Notes under the pieces: model-generated | The model's input: the letters and a program-made list of their open reading frames with translations, nothing else | Database searches by the model: none | What the model was told of the DNA's origin: nothing | Made by a program: the position numbers and the translations under genes | From: a virus | Reading direction: 5' to 3' (one strand) | Length of the DNA: 64,000 nt | IMG/VR virus record: IMGVR_UViG_3300025030_000004 | Coordinates: 1-64,000 of that record | Shown: piece after piece, positions 7,194 through 15,096 of the stretch | Layout: the number at the start of each line of letters is the position of its first letter | Numbering within the stretch: position 1 is the stretch's first letter

Positions 7194-7256
7194 TTGAAAG
7201 AATATATTAATTTGATAAGAGAGAAGAGGAATGATTACTATTGGTTGAGACGTTAA
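7194..7256 (+). CDS. Possible 20-aa peptide upstream of the DUF5317-like gene
   Basis: TTG 7194 has AAGGAGAG (7178-7185) with 8-nt spacing. The peptide is very basic and aromatic, ending DYYWLRR, and its end overlaps the start of the next gene by 16 nt, as expected for a translational-coupling leader. It could also be a bioactive peptide. Low confidence because of its size. Confidence 0.35.
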   Translation: MKEYINLIREKRNDYYWLRR

Positions 7257-7855
7257 TAGCATCGCTCATCTTCTCTAAACTAAAATTGACCTTACAACTA
7301 GGTAAGCTCAAAATACATAAATCCTCATATAATATCAAACCAATATTTAAAATATGGAGTATATATCCAGTATTGTTTATGTCTATCTTGTACATAATTC
7401 TTCAAGCCATGGTGTTGCGTCAAAATTATAGTTTTCTACCATATCAAAAGATATTTAAAGATGCGTTAATAGGTTCCTATATGTTATTAGGATTAGATGT
7501 TTTATTTAGATATGAGAAATATAAGCCTTTTATAATAGCATGTTGTAGTTCACTATTAGGATTTGGATTAAATGCAATAGTAATGTATTTTAACAACGGT
7601 AAAATGCCGATTTTCCCAACATTTTCATGGTCTACAGGTTATACTCAATATGATATGATAATAAATGCTTCTAAATATGGTGACTTTCATGTTCTTGGTG
7701 ATCATACAACAAAGTTAATATTTTTATCTGATGTGTTCGACGTTTTTACCTCTATATGGTCGCTAGGAGATATATTTATAAGATTATTTGCCTTTATGAT
7801 TATATATTATTCGGTTAAGACAGTAAATCAAAGTATATCTATAAGCCAAAAATAA
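7241..7855 (+). CDS. DUF5317-like integral membrane protein
   Basis: 204 aa with about five hydrophobic helices. The signature I associate with DUF5317 is present: a Leu/Ile-rich N-terminus, FNNGKMPIFP near residue 118, HVLGDHTTKLIFLSDVFD near residue 150 and a final SLGDIFIRLFAF helix. TTG 7241 is the only usable start (GAGAAGAGGA 10 nt upstream). In other Firmicutes such proteins occur near agr-type loci and sensor genes; their role is unknown. Here it precedes the kinase-less AgrC-like gene. Confidence 0.65.
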   Translation: MVETLIASLIFSKLKLTLQLGKLKIHKSSYNIKPIFKIWSIYPVLFMSILYIILQAMVLRQNYSFLPYQKIFKDALIGSYMLLGLDVLFRYEKYKPFIIACCSSLLGFGLNAIVMYFNNGKMPIFPTFSWSTGYTQYDMIINASKYGDFHVLGDHTTKLIFLSDVFDVFTSIWSLGDIFIRLFAFMIIYYSVKTVNQSISISQK

Positions 7856-7939
7856 TAAATGATGTATTGCATAATCACTTTGCGTATGGTATTATTATCC
7901 TAAGAATAAAAATAGAATAAATAGAAAGAGGTAATACAT

Positions 7940-8770
7940 ATGCAAAGCGCAATAAATGCCTTATTAAATACGATCTTGGTATCAATTCCGGAAGAAATAT
8001 TCTTAGTGGTTATGACTTTAATCTTTCTAAAAAGGTTTGATATGTTGGACGTAAGAATGTGGAAATATAATTTAAAATGGATTACAATACCTGCGTTCCC
8101 TGTGGCAATAATGATAAATGTGTTCAGATACATAATAATTATACCAAAACCGATTGCCACTATAACTGATGGAATTATCTTTTATACCTTAATGATGATA
8201 ATTATTAAGAGTAATAGTTTTAATTTTATAAGAAAAGATTATCTAAAGATTCTGTTATACTTTACCTTAAGTCTTATTATTTTAGGAGTATTAGAGAATA
8301 GTACATATCCGGTAATCATGTTCTTAATAAACAAACCATTTGAATATTTTAATAATAATATTATATGGAATTTTCTATTAGTATTGCCATCTAGAATATT
8401 TGAATATATTATACTATTTTACTCAATCAGTAAACAAAACAATGTTGTTAGAATTAAACTTTTTGACAGTATAATTTCCAATAAGTTATATTTTAAAGTG
8501 ATGATATTTTTAACAATAATGTTTAATGTTTTATCCATATTTTTAGTAAAATTCATTGTCTATGATAAAATATTAGAAAAATTGTCACTATTAGAAAAGG
8601 TGCTTGTATCAGAAATAACTTTAATATTTCCAGTAGTAGTTGTTTTTATATTTATATTGCTGATTAATGACTTATTAGTCAAACAAAAACTAATGCAACA
8701 AACTTATGAAAACCTTGCTATGCAAGATGACATATTGTTTGATGTAGAAGATGAAAATGAAAGGATGTGA
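7940..8770 (+). CDS. AgrC-like membrane sensor domain lacking a kinase
   Basis: 276 aa with six to seven hydrophobic helices filling residues about 5-250, followed by a short charged tail (LVKQKLMQQTYENLAMQDD...). This is the layout of the input domain of AgrC-type peptide receptors including the beginning of the signalling helix, but the His-phosphotransfer and GHKL ATPase domains are missing; the frame ends cleanly at 8770, only 6 nt before the AgrD-like gene. It could be a peptide-binding receptor that signals by another route, a decoy, or an immunity/export partner. Start ATG 7940 has GAAAGAGGT upstream. AgrC relation is inferred from topology and context, not strong identity. Confidence 0.6.
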   Translation: MQSAINALLNTILVSIPEEIFLVVMTLIFLKRFDMLDVRMWKYNLKWITIPAFPVAIMINVFRYIIIIPKPIATITDGIIFYTLMMIIIKSNSFNFIRKDYLKILLYFTLSLIILGVLENSTYPVIMFLINKPFEYFNNNIIWNFLLVLPSRIFEYIILFYSISKQNNVVRIKLFDSIISNKLYFKVMIFLTIMFNVLSIFLVKFIVYDKILEKLSLLEKVLVSEITLIFPVVVVFIFILLINDLLVKQKLMQQTYENLAMQDDILFDVEDENERM

Positions 8771-8776
8771 ATATAA

Positions 8777-8893
8777 ATGAAAAAATATACTATTCTCGCT
8801 AGTATAGTTGTTTTAGCAGCTACCGCATTTGCAAATGTTTTTGCTTCATGGTTCTTTGCTCATCAACCAAAAACTCCAAATTGTCTAAAATAG
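8777..8893 (+). CDS. AgrD-like cyclic lactone autoinducer prepeptide
   Basis: 38 aa. A hydrophobic/amphipathic N-terminal helix (residues 1-22) is followed by SWFFAHQPKTP (24-34) and a short polar tail. The QPxxP pattern after an aromatic ring segment is typical of AgrD-like cyclic lactone autoinducer peptides in Bacillales and Clostridia. The residue at the usual Cys position is Ser24, so the product would be a lactone instead of a thiolactone, possibly with ring SWFFA. The only Cys (36) lies in the tail. The cognate-type processing enzyme AgrB is encoded at 9862. A strong terminator follows immediately. Confidence 0.8.
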   Translation: MKKYTILASIVVLAATAFANVFASWFFAHQPKTPNCLK

Positions 8894-8902
8894 TACATAC
8901 CC

Positions 8903-8930
8903 TATAGGGAAGGCTTCGGTCTTCCCTATA
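8903..8930 (+). terminator. Hairpin terminator after the AgrD-like gene
   Basis: Twelve base pairs (8903-8914 with 8919-8930, one G-U) closed by a UUCG tetraloop with a C-G closing pair. The following bases are A/T-rich but not a clean T-run, so it may be a partial terminator that separates the peptide gene from the next transcription unit. Confidence 0.7.
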
Positions 8931-8967
8931 AACGTAATATAAAATTTTACAAATGCGTAAAAATGTA

Positions 8968-8996
8968 TTGACATAATTTCTCCTTTAGGATAATAT
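8968..8996 (+). promoter_or_regulatory. Sigma-A-type promoter for the HTH-MazF/agrB unit
   Basis: TTGACA (8968-8973), 17-bp spacer, TAATAT (8991-8996). Near-consensus and placed 61 bp before the ATG of the HTH-MazF fusion. This gives the fusion and agrB their own transcript, separate from the AgrD-like peptide. Confidence 0.75.
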
Positions 8997-9057
8997 GTAT
9001 ATATTAAATCAAATAAAAATTATATATGTATTATTAGGAGAAGAGGAGAGATGTATT

Positions 9058-9834
9058 ATGTTCAACACACCAATTAAAAAAACAATTACTGAGGAAAATG
9101 CCAAAAAAGATTTTAAGAAACTAGCTAATTATGTTTTGCGAGCAAAGGGAAACAGAACTATAAACGGATTTGCAGCCGATCTAAGAACCAATGCAGCCTA
9201 CCTTGCAGATATTATTAACGTTAGAATTAATTCTTATCCAACCATTCCCTTTTTAAAACTTATTGCAGATAATTCTGATAATCGAGTGTCACTTAAAGAA
9301 CTTACATTGGCTTGTGGGTACTCAAATTACGCTAACAATGATATGGAACAAATAAAAAATATCTATGTTAGAAGAGGTTGGTTTGCATACGCAAACTTTG
9401 GGGACAGAGCAATGGATAGCGAAATAGCTGGTCATAGATTAGTGCTAATTATCCAAAACGATACAGGAAATAAATTCAGTTCAAATACTATGGTTATTCC
9501 CATTACTTCTCGCAAAAAGAAGAATATGCCGACTCATGTTATAGTTGGAAGTGATTGTGGATTACAATTTGATTCTACAATTTCTTGTGAATTAACTAGT
9601 ACGATTTCTAAAAGAAGACTCGTACAGAATGGAATAGTGCAAAAAGTGGCAGAATGCCCTTCGTACATCATGAAACTGGTTGAGGTTGCATTGCTTAAAG
9701 CACAGGGAGTTATTGATCTAAGAATGGATGAGCAAGAGGCAATTGATTCACTAATTAATATGAATACAACAAAAACATTTCAGTATGAAAATAATTATTC
9801 GCACCATGTAACGTCACAAATGGCTTATGCATGA
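9058..9834 (+). CDS. HTH-MazF fusion protein
   Basis: 258 aa from ATG 9058 (GAGGAGAG 9043-9050, spacing 7). Residues about 18-95 form an XRE-like helix-turn-helix region (KANYVLRAKGN-type start is replaced by LANYVLRAKGN, then INGFAADLRTNAAYLADI and a second helix pair ending ACGYS). Residues about 108-225 form a MazF/PemK-like domain: RRGWFAYANFGD, GHRLVLIIQND with the catalytic-type Arg, VIPITSR with the Thr, MPTHVIVG, and DSTISCELTS. Both halves look intact. DNA binding plus an RNase-like domain in one chain suggests a self-regulated toxin or a regulator using the MazF fold for ligand or partner binding. It is followed 27 nt later by agrB and is probably co-transcribed. Confidence 0.8.
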   Translation: MFNTPIKKTITEENAKKDFKKLANYVLRAKGNRTINGFAADLRTNAAYLADIINVRINSYPTIPFLKLIADNSDNRVSLKELTLACGYSNYANNDMEQIKNIYVRRGWFAYANFGDRAMDSEIAGHRLVLIIQNDTGNKFSSNTMVIPITSRKKKNMPTHVIVGSDCGLQFDSTISCELTSTISKRRLVQNGIVQKVAECPSYIMKLVEVALLKAQGVIDLRMDEQEAIDSLINMNTTKTFQYENNYSHHVTSQMAYA

Positions 9835-9861
9835 TAAAAGAAAGGAAGATTAAATAATTAA

Positions 9862-10506
9862 ATGATTTCAATTCAAAGTTTATCTAATTCTAGTGCTAAA
9901 TGGTTAGCATCAAAAGTACCTAATGATAAATACCCAACAACAGAAGATCAAATAGAAGTCTTTGAATATGGGTTTATGGTTATTATAGGAGCATTGGTCA
10001 AAGGGTTCTTATTAGTCTCAACGGCGTCCATTCTGGGGGTTCTAGTTGCTACTATGATCGTTACATTAGCTTTCTCTAGTTTAAGAATTATCGCTGGCGG
10101 CTATCATATGCAGACATATTCAAGATGTGTAATGATAAGTGTTGCAATGTTCCTTGGGGGTGCATTAATAGCTCAACACACATTTCAATATTGGTCGCAA
10201 GTGAACATACTTAGTCTTTTAGCATCTTCTGCTTTTATCGCGTTGTATATAATTATAAGATATGTTCCTCGCGACACACCAAATAAACCAATCGTAGAAG
10301 CATTAGAAATATCAAAATTTAAAAGATGGTCGCTCATATACTTAATCACATGGTCTACCCTAATGACCATCTTTATACTACTTAACTTAAAATTAATTGT
10401 CATTTCAAGTTGTTTTGGGTTGTTATTGGAGCTTTTTAGTGTGAGTAAGGTCGGTTATTCTGTCTACTACAAGATAGATTCATTAACTAATTCTTCTACC
10501 AATTAA
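9862..10506 (+). CDS. agrB: AgrB-like peptide-processing membrane protease
   Basis: 214 aa, multi-spanning membrane protein with the AgrB signature: an N-terminal YGFMVIIGALVKG helix and RIIAGGYHMQTYSRC, giving catalytic His82 and Cys89 in the expected R-x-x-x-GG-x-H...C arrangement. AgrB cleaves the AgrD C-terminal tail and forms the cyclic intermediate, the first step in secretion of an autoinducing peptide. Length and helices match the family. It lies about 970 nt downstream of the AgrD-like gene, separated by the HTH-MazF fusion, an unusual order since agrB and agrD are normally adjacent. Ribosome site GAAAGGAAG, spacing somewhat long. Confidence 0.9.
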   Translation: MISIQSLSNSSAKWLASKVPNDKYPTTEDQIEVFEYGFMVIIGALVKGFLLVSTASILGVLVATMIVTLAFSSLRIIAGGYHMQTYSRCVMISVAMFLGGALIAQHTFQYWSQVNILSLLASSAFIALYIIIRYVPRDTPNKPIVEALEISKFKRWSLIYLITWSTLMTIFILLNLKLIVISSCFGLLLELFSVSKVGYSVYYKIDSLTNSSTN

Positions 10507-10519
10507 CGTTTCGAATCAC

Positions 10520-10556
10520 GAATAAACAAGTCAAAAATAAGTCTACATGTTTATTC
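10520..10556. promoter_or_regulatory. 9-bp inverted repeat upstream of the yopQ-like gene
   Basis: GAATAAACA (10520-10528) pairs with TGTTTATTC (10548-10556), ending 3 bp before a promoter -35 box. It may terminate the agrB transcript or be an operator for the promoter at 10560. No T-run beyond TTT. Confidence 0.5.
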
Positions 10557-10559
10557 TCC

Positions 10560-10588
10560 TTGACCTCTGGGTATAATTATTATATAAT
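10560..10588 (+). promoter_or_regulatory. Sigma-A-type promoter for the yopQ-like/mrpR-like operon
   Basis: TTGACC (10560-10565), 17-bp spacer, perfect TATAAT (10583-10588), 62 bp before the ATG at 10651. It directly follows an inverted repeat that may be an operator. Confidence 0.75.
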
Positions 10589-10650
10589 GATGCTTGATAA
10601 TACATAGCAATTATTTATATATTGCTAATGTGTCAAAGGAGGCAACAAAC

Positions 10651-11997
10651 ATGAAACAAGAACGCCAAAAACTTGAAGACAACTTAAATCTTATTCTTCA
10701 AGATTATAGTAATGACAAAAAAGTAATCGAGGCTGTAACAATTGGTTTGGGAGTAAAAGGTATCCCCATAGGTAAAGTAAGTGGTTTATTTTCAGGATCA
10801 ATTGATTTGTCTTATATCTCAGAAATTGAATTATGCTTATTTACTAAGTATTTTTATGATCAAATACATGAGTTCAAAATAAATCCTGAGACCTATTTCA
10901 ATGAAGTTGAATTATCTGTTGCCGAACAATACCGCTATAATGAAAAAGAAAAAACTAGAGTAATGTTATTGCATAATGTAGATCAGGTAGAAGAAGATTT
11001 GTATCTTTGTTCAAGAGAAACTTATCAAAACGTTGAAAAATTCTTTTCAAATGGACTATGGACATATAATCCTAATACACAAAGGCAACCACTTAAACGT
11101 AAAATTGGAGATAGAATTATTGAAGTCATTAATATTGATAAAGGCAAAATCAAAGAAATTAAAACAGAAATGATAAAAGGAACGTTTAATACTAATGCAA
11201 TTATGTTAAACGTTCGAAGAATAACTGGTTCTGAGAATATTCATTACAATGCTAAAAATAGAACTCTTTTAGTAGAAATTGACGAAACTACTTTTATCGA
11301 CCTGATTGATGGAATGCATAGGGTTGGAGGTATGTTGAAGGCTATTGAGGAAAAACCAGAAATAAATAGAGTTACTTCTATTTACATTCATCACAAAACG
11401 GAAGAACGCGCACTTGCTGTAATTCGACAGGAATCGAAGAGTACACCAATCTCAGATGAATGGATTGAACTTAAAAATACAGCGAATGTTAACATGGAGG
11501 TAGCCAAAGGTATAAATACTCGTCAACGTAAGAATGAAATGTTTAATAAAATTGGATTAGATAATTTAGAACTAAGAAGAGAAAATAAATTTGTAACTTT
11601 CGAAACTTTATCTAAAACCGTTGAATATGTTTATGATTTAAAAGAGGAACCGTTTATTAAAGCCGAAGAAGTTGAGGATCATTTAATTGATTTATTCAAT
11701 ATTGTTATTGGCATTAATCATAGTATGTTTAATGAATTTCTTACTTCAACAAGAGAATCATTTCATATTGCAGATAATAATATGTTCATCGGTTATGTTG
11801 TTTTAGGTGAAGAACTAAAGAAAAAATATGAATATGAATGGAAATCAGAATTTAAAAAAATATTGAAAACTATAGACTTTAGTAAATCAAATCCTGTTTG
11901 GAAGAAAATTGGCATTGAAAACAACCTCAACCTTTCGACAATTAAAAAAATTGCTGAGTATTTTAGGAGTATAGTTAATCAGGAAGGTGTGGCATAA
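10651..11997 (+). CDS. DGQHR-like/YopQ-like protein upstream of mrpR
   Basis: 448 aa from ATG 10651 (AAAGGAGG, spacing 8). The recognisable core is FIDLIDGMHRVGG at about residues 216-228, a variant of the DGQHR motif of DndB-like/ParB-like nucleotide-binding proteins, followed by ERALAVIRQESKSTP where such proteins have a second conserved loop. The rest is alpha/beta and not recognised. In SPbeta, as I remember it, yopQ (about 460 aa) lies directly upstream of yopR (mrpR); size and order agree here. The stop is 1 nt from the next start, so the two are co-translated. Likely cytoplasmic; biochemical role unknown. Confidence 0.7.
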   Translation: MKQERQKLEDNLNLILQDYSNDKKVIEAVTIGLGVKGIPIGKVSGLFSGSIDLSYISEIELCLFTKYFYDQIHEFKINPETYFNEVELSVAEQYRYNEKEKTRVMLLHNVDQVEEDLYLCSRETYQNVEKFFSNGLWTYNPNTQRQPLKRKIGDRIIEVINIDKGKIKEIKTEMIKGTFNTNAIMLNVRRITGSENIHYNAKNRTLLVEIDETTFIDLIDGMHRVGGMLKAIEEKPEINRVTSIYIHHKTEERALAVIRQESKSTPISDEWIELKNTANVNMEVAKGINTRQRKNEMFNKIGLDNLELRRENKFVTFETLSKTVEYVYDLKEEPFIKAEEVEDHLIDLFNIVIGINHSMFNEFLTSTRESFHIADNNMFIGYVVLGEELKKKYEYEWKSEFKKILKTIDFSKSNPVWKKIGIENNLNLSTIKKIAEYFRSIVNQEGVA

Positions 11998-11998
11998 A

Positions 11999-12979
11999 AT
12001 GTCTTATAATTTTAAATTATATAATCCGGACAGGAAAAATCAATTTTTGAATGAAGAGTACCCCAATGAATCAACCCGTAACACTTATGCGTCTTTGCTG
12101 GTGAATATAAGACAATTTGAAGTAGAGAAAGAAAAAGATGTGTGTGATTTTTCTCTTAGTGAAGCTGTCGAATTATTAATTGGATTAAAGAAAAAGACAT
12201 TTGATTCTCTTAATGTAGCTCATACAATTCTGGTTCGCTATGTTGACTGGTGCGTATATGATGCAAAATGTTCAAAAACCTTTATTAACTCATTTAAATT
12301 GATTGATAAAGAAGATTTGAAAAAATACACCCACCAAATTGCTCAACGTCATTCGTATATAACTAGAGATAAACTATTTAATGTTGTTGATCGACTTTAC
12401 AATTATATTGACAAAGCTATTCCATTACTGTTCTTTGAAGGGGCCAAAGGACGTTCTGATGGAGATCATACTTTTGAAGAAATACGCAATTTAAGAGAAA
12501 GAGACCTTGTCCCAGAAATCAATATTATTACTCTGACTAGAGATAATGGGGAGCAACGTTCAATTAAAGTTGATCCAAGAACCATGGAAATTTTGGTTAT
12601 GGCAGCTAGAGAAACAGATTATTTTAAATCAAACGGCGAAGCAAAAGGAAGATTCCCTGTTGCTCCTTTAGCACAGTCAGAGTATATTATTAGAATGATG
12701 GAAAGCGAGCGAAGTGAAGAGACAAAAATTACTGCAAATTCTATAAACGCAAGATTTAAGAGATTTAGACAGTGGACGGGGGTAAGGTTCTTAACTCCTA
12801 CAACCGTCTTCCAGTCAGGAATGTTAGAAAGATGTGAACAAAAAGAAAAAGAATTTGGTAGAGAACTGACAGTAGATGAGTACAAACAATTGTATAGAGA
12901 TGTCAATTTAGACGACAGAAGGTATTCAGCATTAAAGGAAATGTACGAAACCTATAAAAAAAATAAAGCCCTGATGTAA
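11999..12979 (+). CDS. MrpR (YopR)-family lytic-cycle repressor-like protein
   Basis: 326 aa from ATG 11999 (GGAAGGTG upstream). The start YNFKLYNPDRKNQFLNEEYP, the mid segment YITRDKLFNVVDRLYN followed by DKAIPLLFFEGAKG, and EEIRNLRERDL match the layout I recall for SPbeta YopR/MrpR (325 aa), a tyrosine-recombinase-fold protein that binds phage DNA to keep SPbeta lysogenic. The catalytic Tyr/Arg set of true integrases is not evident, fitting a DNA-binding repressor. Its position after agr-like genes suggests this repressor may be the output of the peptide system. A terminator overlaps its stop. Confidence 0.75.
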   Translation: MSYNFKLYNPDRKNQFLNEEYPNESTRNTYASLLVNIRQFEVEKEKDVCDFSLSEAVELLIGLKKKTFDSLNVAHTILVRYVDWCVYDAKCSKTFINSFKLIDKEDLKKYTHQIAQRHSYITRDKLFNVVDRLYNYIDKAIPLLFFEGAKGRSDGDHTFEEIRNLRERDLVPEINIITLTRDNGEQRSIKVDPRTMEILVMAARETDYFKSNGEAKGRFPVAPLAQSEYIIRMMESERSEETKITANSINARFKRFRQWTGVRFLTPTTVFQSGMLERCEQKEKEFGRELTVDEYKQLYRDVNLDDRRYSALKEMYETYKKNKALM

Positions 12980-12990
12980 ATTGGGGCTTT
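12965..12990 (+). terminator. Terminator hairpin overlapping the mrpR-like stop
   Basis: AAAGCCC (12965-12971) pairs with GGGCTTT (12984-12990) around 12 nt that include the TAA stop. The T-tract is short. It ends the yopQ-like/mrpR-like operon. Confidence 0.6.
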
Positions 12991-13012
12991 AGGACTTTAG
13001 GCCTATATACTT

Positions 13013-13028
13013 TAGGTACATGTACCTA
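13013..13028. promoter_or_regulatory. 16-bp perfect palindrome
   Basis: TAGGTACA/TGTACCTA is a perfect palindrome with core TACATGTA, 34 bp after the mrpR-like stop. A second palindrome with the same core lies at 24271-24284. It has the form of an operator for a dimeric repressor. Confidence 0.55.
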
Positions 13029-13120
13029 TAAACAGAAAATAATAAATATATTCTAAGGGGAATTTGTCGAATAAGCAGTAGGAGTTGTACAATAGGGATT
13101 ATTTACCCGATATGTTTGTC

Positions 13121-13149
13121 TTGACCCAATATACATCTTAGTGTACAAT
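13121..13149 (+). promoter_or_regulatory. Sigma-A-type promoter
   Basis: TTGACC (13121-13126), 17-bp spacer, TACAAT (13144-13149), 64 bp before the ATG at 13213. Confidence 0.7.
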
Positions 13150-13212
13150 ATAATTAGAACAAACGTTCGGGAAATATATGGTTTCACTATAAAAATATAA
13201 AGGAGAAAGTGC

Positions 13213-13548
13213 ATGACTGAAGTAAAAGATGAGAAAACATTTGTACTAAAAGATCAAAATGGTTATTATGTGGGTAGCAATTCAATCTCTTATAGTAAAG
13301 GAATCAGACAGCATGTTTATTCATGTTCAAAGTATTTAACAAATGGGTTTTATACATATCAAACCTTGACGGCTGCGGAAGCAGGTTTAAAAATACTCCA
13401 AGATAAGGAAACGAAAATAAATAATGGAAAGCAATTCCATATTGAGGAAATTAATAGGTATAAAGTTTTAATGAGCGAAAGCAATATGGACGTTCCTAAA
13501 AATCCTTTTACTCACGAATATTATCAGGTGGGGTTAGCAATTGCCTAA
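13213..13548 (+). CDS. Hypothetical protein, 111 aa
   Basis: ATG 13213 behind AAAGGAGA. Soluble, with KDQNGYYVGSNSISYSKG near the start and a later TAAEAGLKIL helix; reminiscent of small phage proteins that describe themselves only as hypothetical. It has its own promoter and a hairpin over its stop, so it is a monocistronic unit. Confidence 0.7.
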   Translation: MTEVKDEKTFVLKDQNGYYVGSNSISYSKGIRQHVYSCSKYLTNGFYTYQTLTAAEAGLKILQDKETKINNGKQFHIEEINRYKVLMSESNMDVPKNPFTHEYYQVGLAIA

Positions 13549-13552
13549 CCCC
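13530..13552 (+). terminator. Hairpin at the 3' end of the 111-aa gene
   Basis: GGGGTTAG (13530-13537) pairs with CTAACCCC (13545-13552) around a 7-nt loop; the stop codon lies inside. The following bases are C/T-rich, not a T-run, so efficiency is uncertain. Confidence 0.55.
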
Positions 13553-13597
13553 CCCTCCCCTCTAAGGAGCTAAAAATAATTAATTAGAAAGAAGATG

Positions 13598-13835
13598 AGA
13601 GTCAACAACCACTACCCTAAAGGGATAGTGGCTTGTAGGAAACTATAAGCCACAGGTTGACTAGACTAAGTGTTAATTCACTACGTTATATAAGCCATCA
13701 TACCCGTGGACATTTATCCTAATCTACGGCTCTATGGTCTAACATTAAACAGTTTCGTGTGGTAGAAACAGTGTGCTAGGCACGACAAACTTATATAACA
13801 TTGTCTAAGGATATTCAACTCTGAAAGGAGGTAGA
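13598..13835 (+). ncRNA. Predicted IscB omega-RNA
   Basis: Directly upstream of iscB, where omega-RNAs reside. Clear nested helices: AGTCAAC (13600-13606) with GTTGACT (13656-13662); CCACTACCC (13609-13617) with GGG-A-TAGTGG (13622-13631); alternative GTGGCTTGTAG (13628-13638) with CTATAAGCCAC (13643-13653) on a GAAA loop; long-range GTTATATAAG (13685-13694) with CTTATATAAC (13790-13799). Omega-RNA guides IscB to DNA through a 5' guide, which here would derive from sequence around the left end. Confidence 0.75.
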
Positions 13836-13839
13836 CTTT

Positions 13840-15075
13840 ATGTTAGTCTACGTTTTAAGTCAAAATGGTAAGCCATTAATGCCTTGCAATCCTTTAAAAG
13901 CAAGAAAACTCTTGAAGCAAAACAAAGCAAAAATAATTAAGATTGAACCATTTACGATACAGTTATTATATGGTTCAAGTGGATATAGGCAAGAAATTAA
14001 CCTTGGTGTTGATGCAGGAAGTAAAGTGATTGGTTTGTCTGCCACAACAACTAAGAAAGAGTTGTTTTCAGCAGAAGTTCAATTAAGGAATGATATCGTA
14101 GATTTATTGTCTACACGAAGACAAAATAGACGGACGAGAAGAAATAGATTGAGATACAGGAAACCAAGATTCTTAAATCGAGTTAAGAGCAAGAACAAAG
14201 GATAGTTAGCCCCGTCTATCGAAAACAAAATCCAAAACCACTTAACGGTGGTTAGTAATGGTTATAAGATACTGCCTATGTCAAAGATAATAGTTGAAGT
14301 GGCAAGTTTTGATATTCAAAAAATAAAAAATCCTACTATTACTGGTACTGAATATCAACTGGGCGAGCAAGTGGATTTCTGGAACGTAAGAGAGTATGTG
14401 TTATTTAGAGATGGGCATCAATGTCATGGTAAAAAAAGTTGTAAAAACAAGATATTGAATGTTCACCATATTGAGTCAAGGAAGACAGGTGGAAATAATC
14501 CTTCTAACTTGATTACGCTTTGCGAAGAGTGCCATGACGATTACCATAAAGGTAAACTGAAGTTAAACATCAAGAGAGGACAAAAATTCAATGATGCTAC
14601 CTTTATGGGAATAATGAGATGGAGTTTTTACAATAAGCTAAAAGACATATATCCTGATGTAAGTTTGACGTATGGCTATATTACTAAAAACACGAGAATC
14701 CATAATAACTTACCGAAAGAACATCGTATTGACGCATTATGTATTAGTGGTAATCCTCAAGTCAAAAGATTAGACTACTTCTACTTCTCAAAAAAAGTAA
14801 GATGTCACAACAGACAGATTCATAAAGCAAACATTTTGAAAGGTGGTGTCAAAAAGTTAAACCAAGCACAATTTGAAGTAAAAGGGTTTAGGCTCTTTGA
14901 TAAGATTCAATACCAAGGGAAACTATATTACATTTTTGGAAGAAGAAACAGCGGTTTCTTTGACATTAGAACTTTAGACGGAACCAAGGTTAACAAAGGT
15001 AGTATCAGTTGTAAATCTTTCAAATTAATTGAGAGAAGAAAAAGTCTATTAACAGAAAGGAGGATGGCAGTTTAG
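13840..15075 (+). pseudogene. iscB: IscB RNA-guided nuclease interrupted by an amber codon
   Basis: One frame from ATG 13840 (AAAGGAGG) to TAG 15073-15075, 411 codons including an internal TAG at 14203-14205 (codon 122). Domains in order: PLMP motif (residues about 12-15), RuvC-I GVDAGS near 56-61, Arg-rich bridge helix (RRQNRRTRRNR) near 92-102, stop, RuvC-II IVEVASF near 150, HNH HH at about 208-209 with zinc-type CEECH, RuvC-III EHRIDA near 293. All catalytic elements remain, and the codon after KNKG is usually Trp, so a single TGG to TAG change explains it. Inactive unless suppressed or read through. Confidence 0.85.
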
Positions 15076-15096
15076 GGTATGCGTAAAGCATTCCTT

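Noticed and set aside
7900-8160. Minus-strand hydrophobic frame opposite the AgrC-like gene
   Set aside because: Hydrophobic codons on one strand often give hydrophobic antisense frames; no ribosome site is visible.
13086-13093. TTGTACAA-like sites (also near 3502, 61734) as a regulon operator
   Set aside because: The shared part is short and expected often in AT-rich promoters; spacing to genes is inconsistent.
14203-14205. Amber codon reassigned to an amino acid
   Set aside because: TAG ends several intact genes in the window (for example 2178 and 8893), so it works as a stop.
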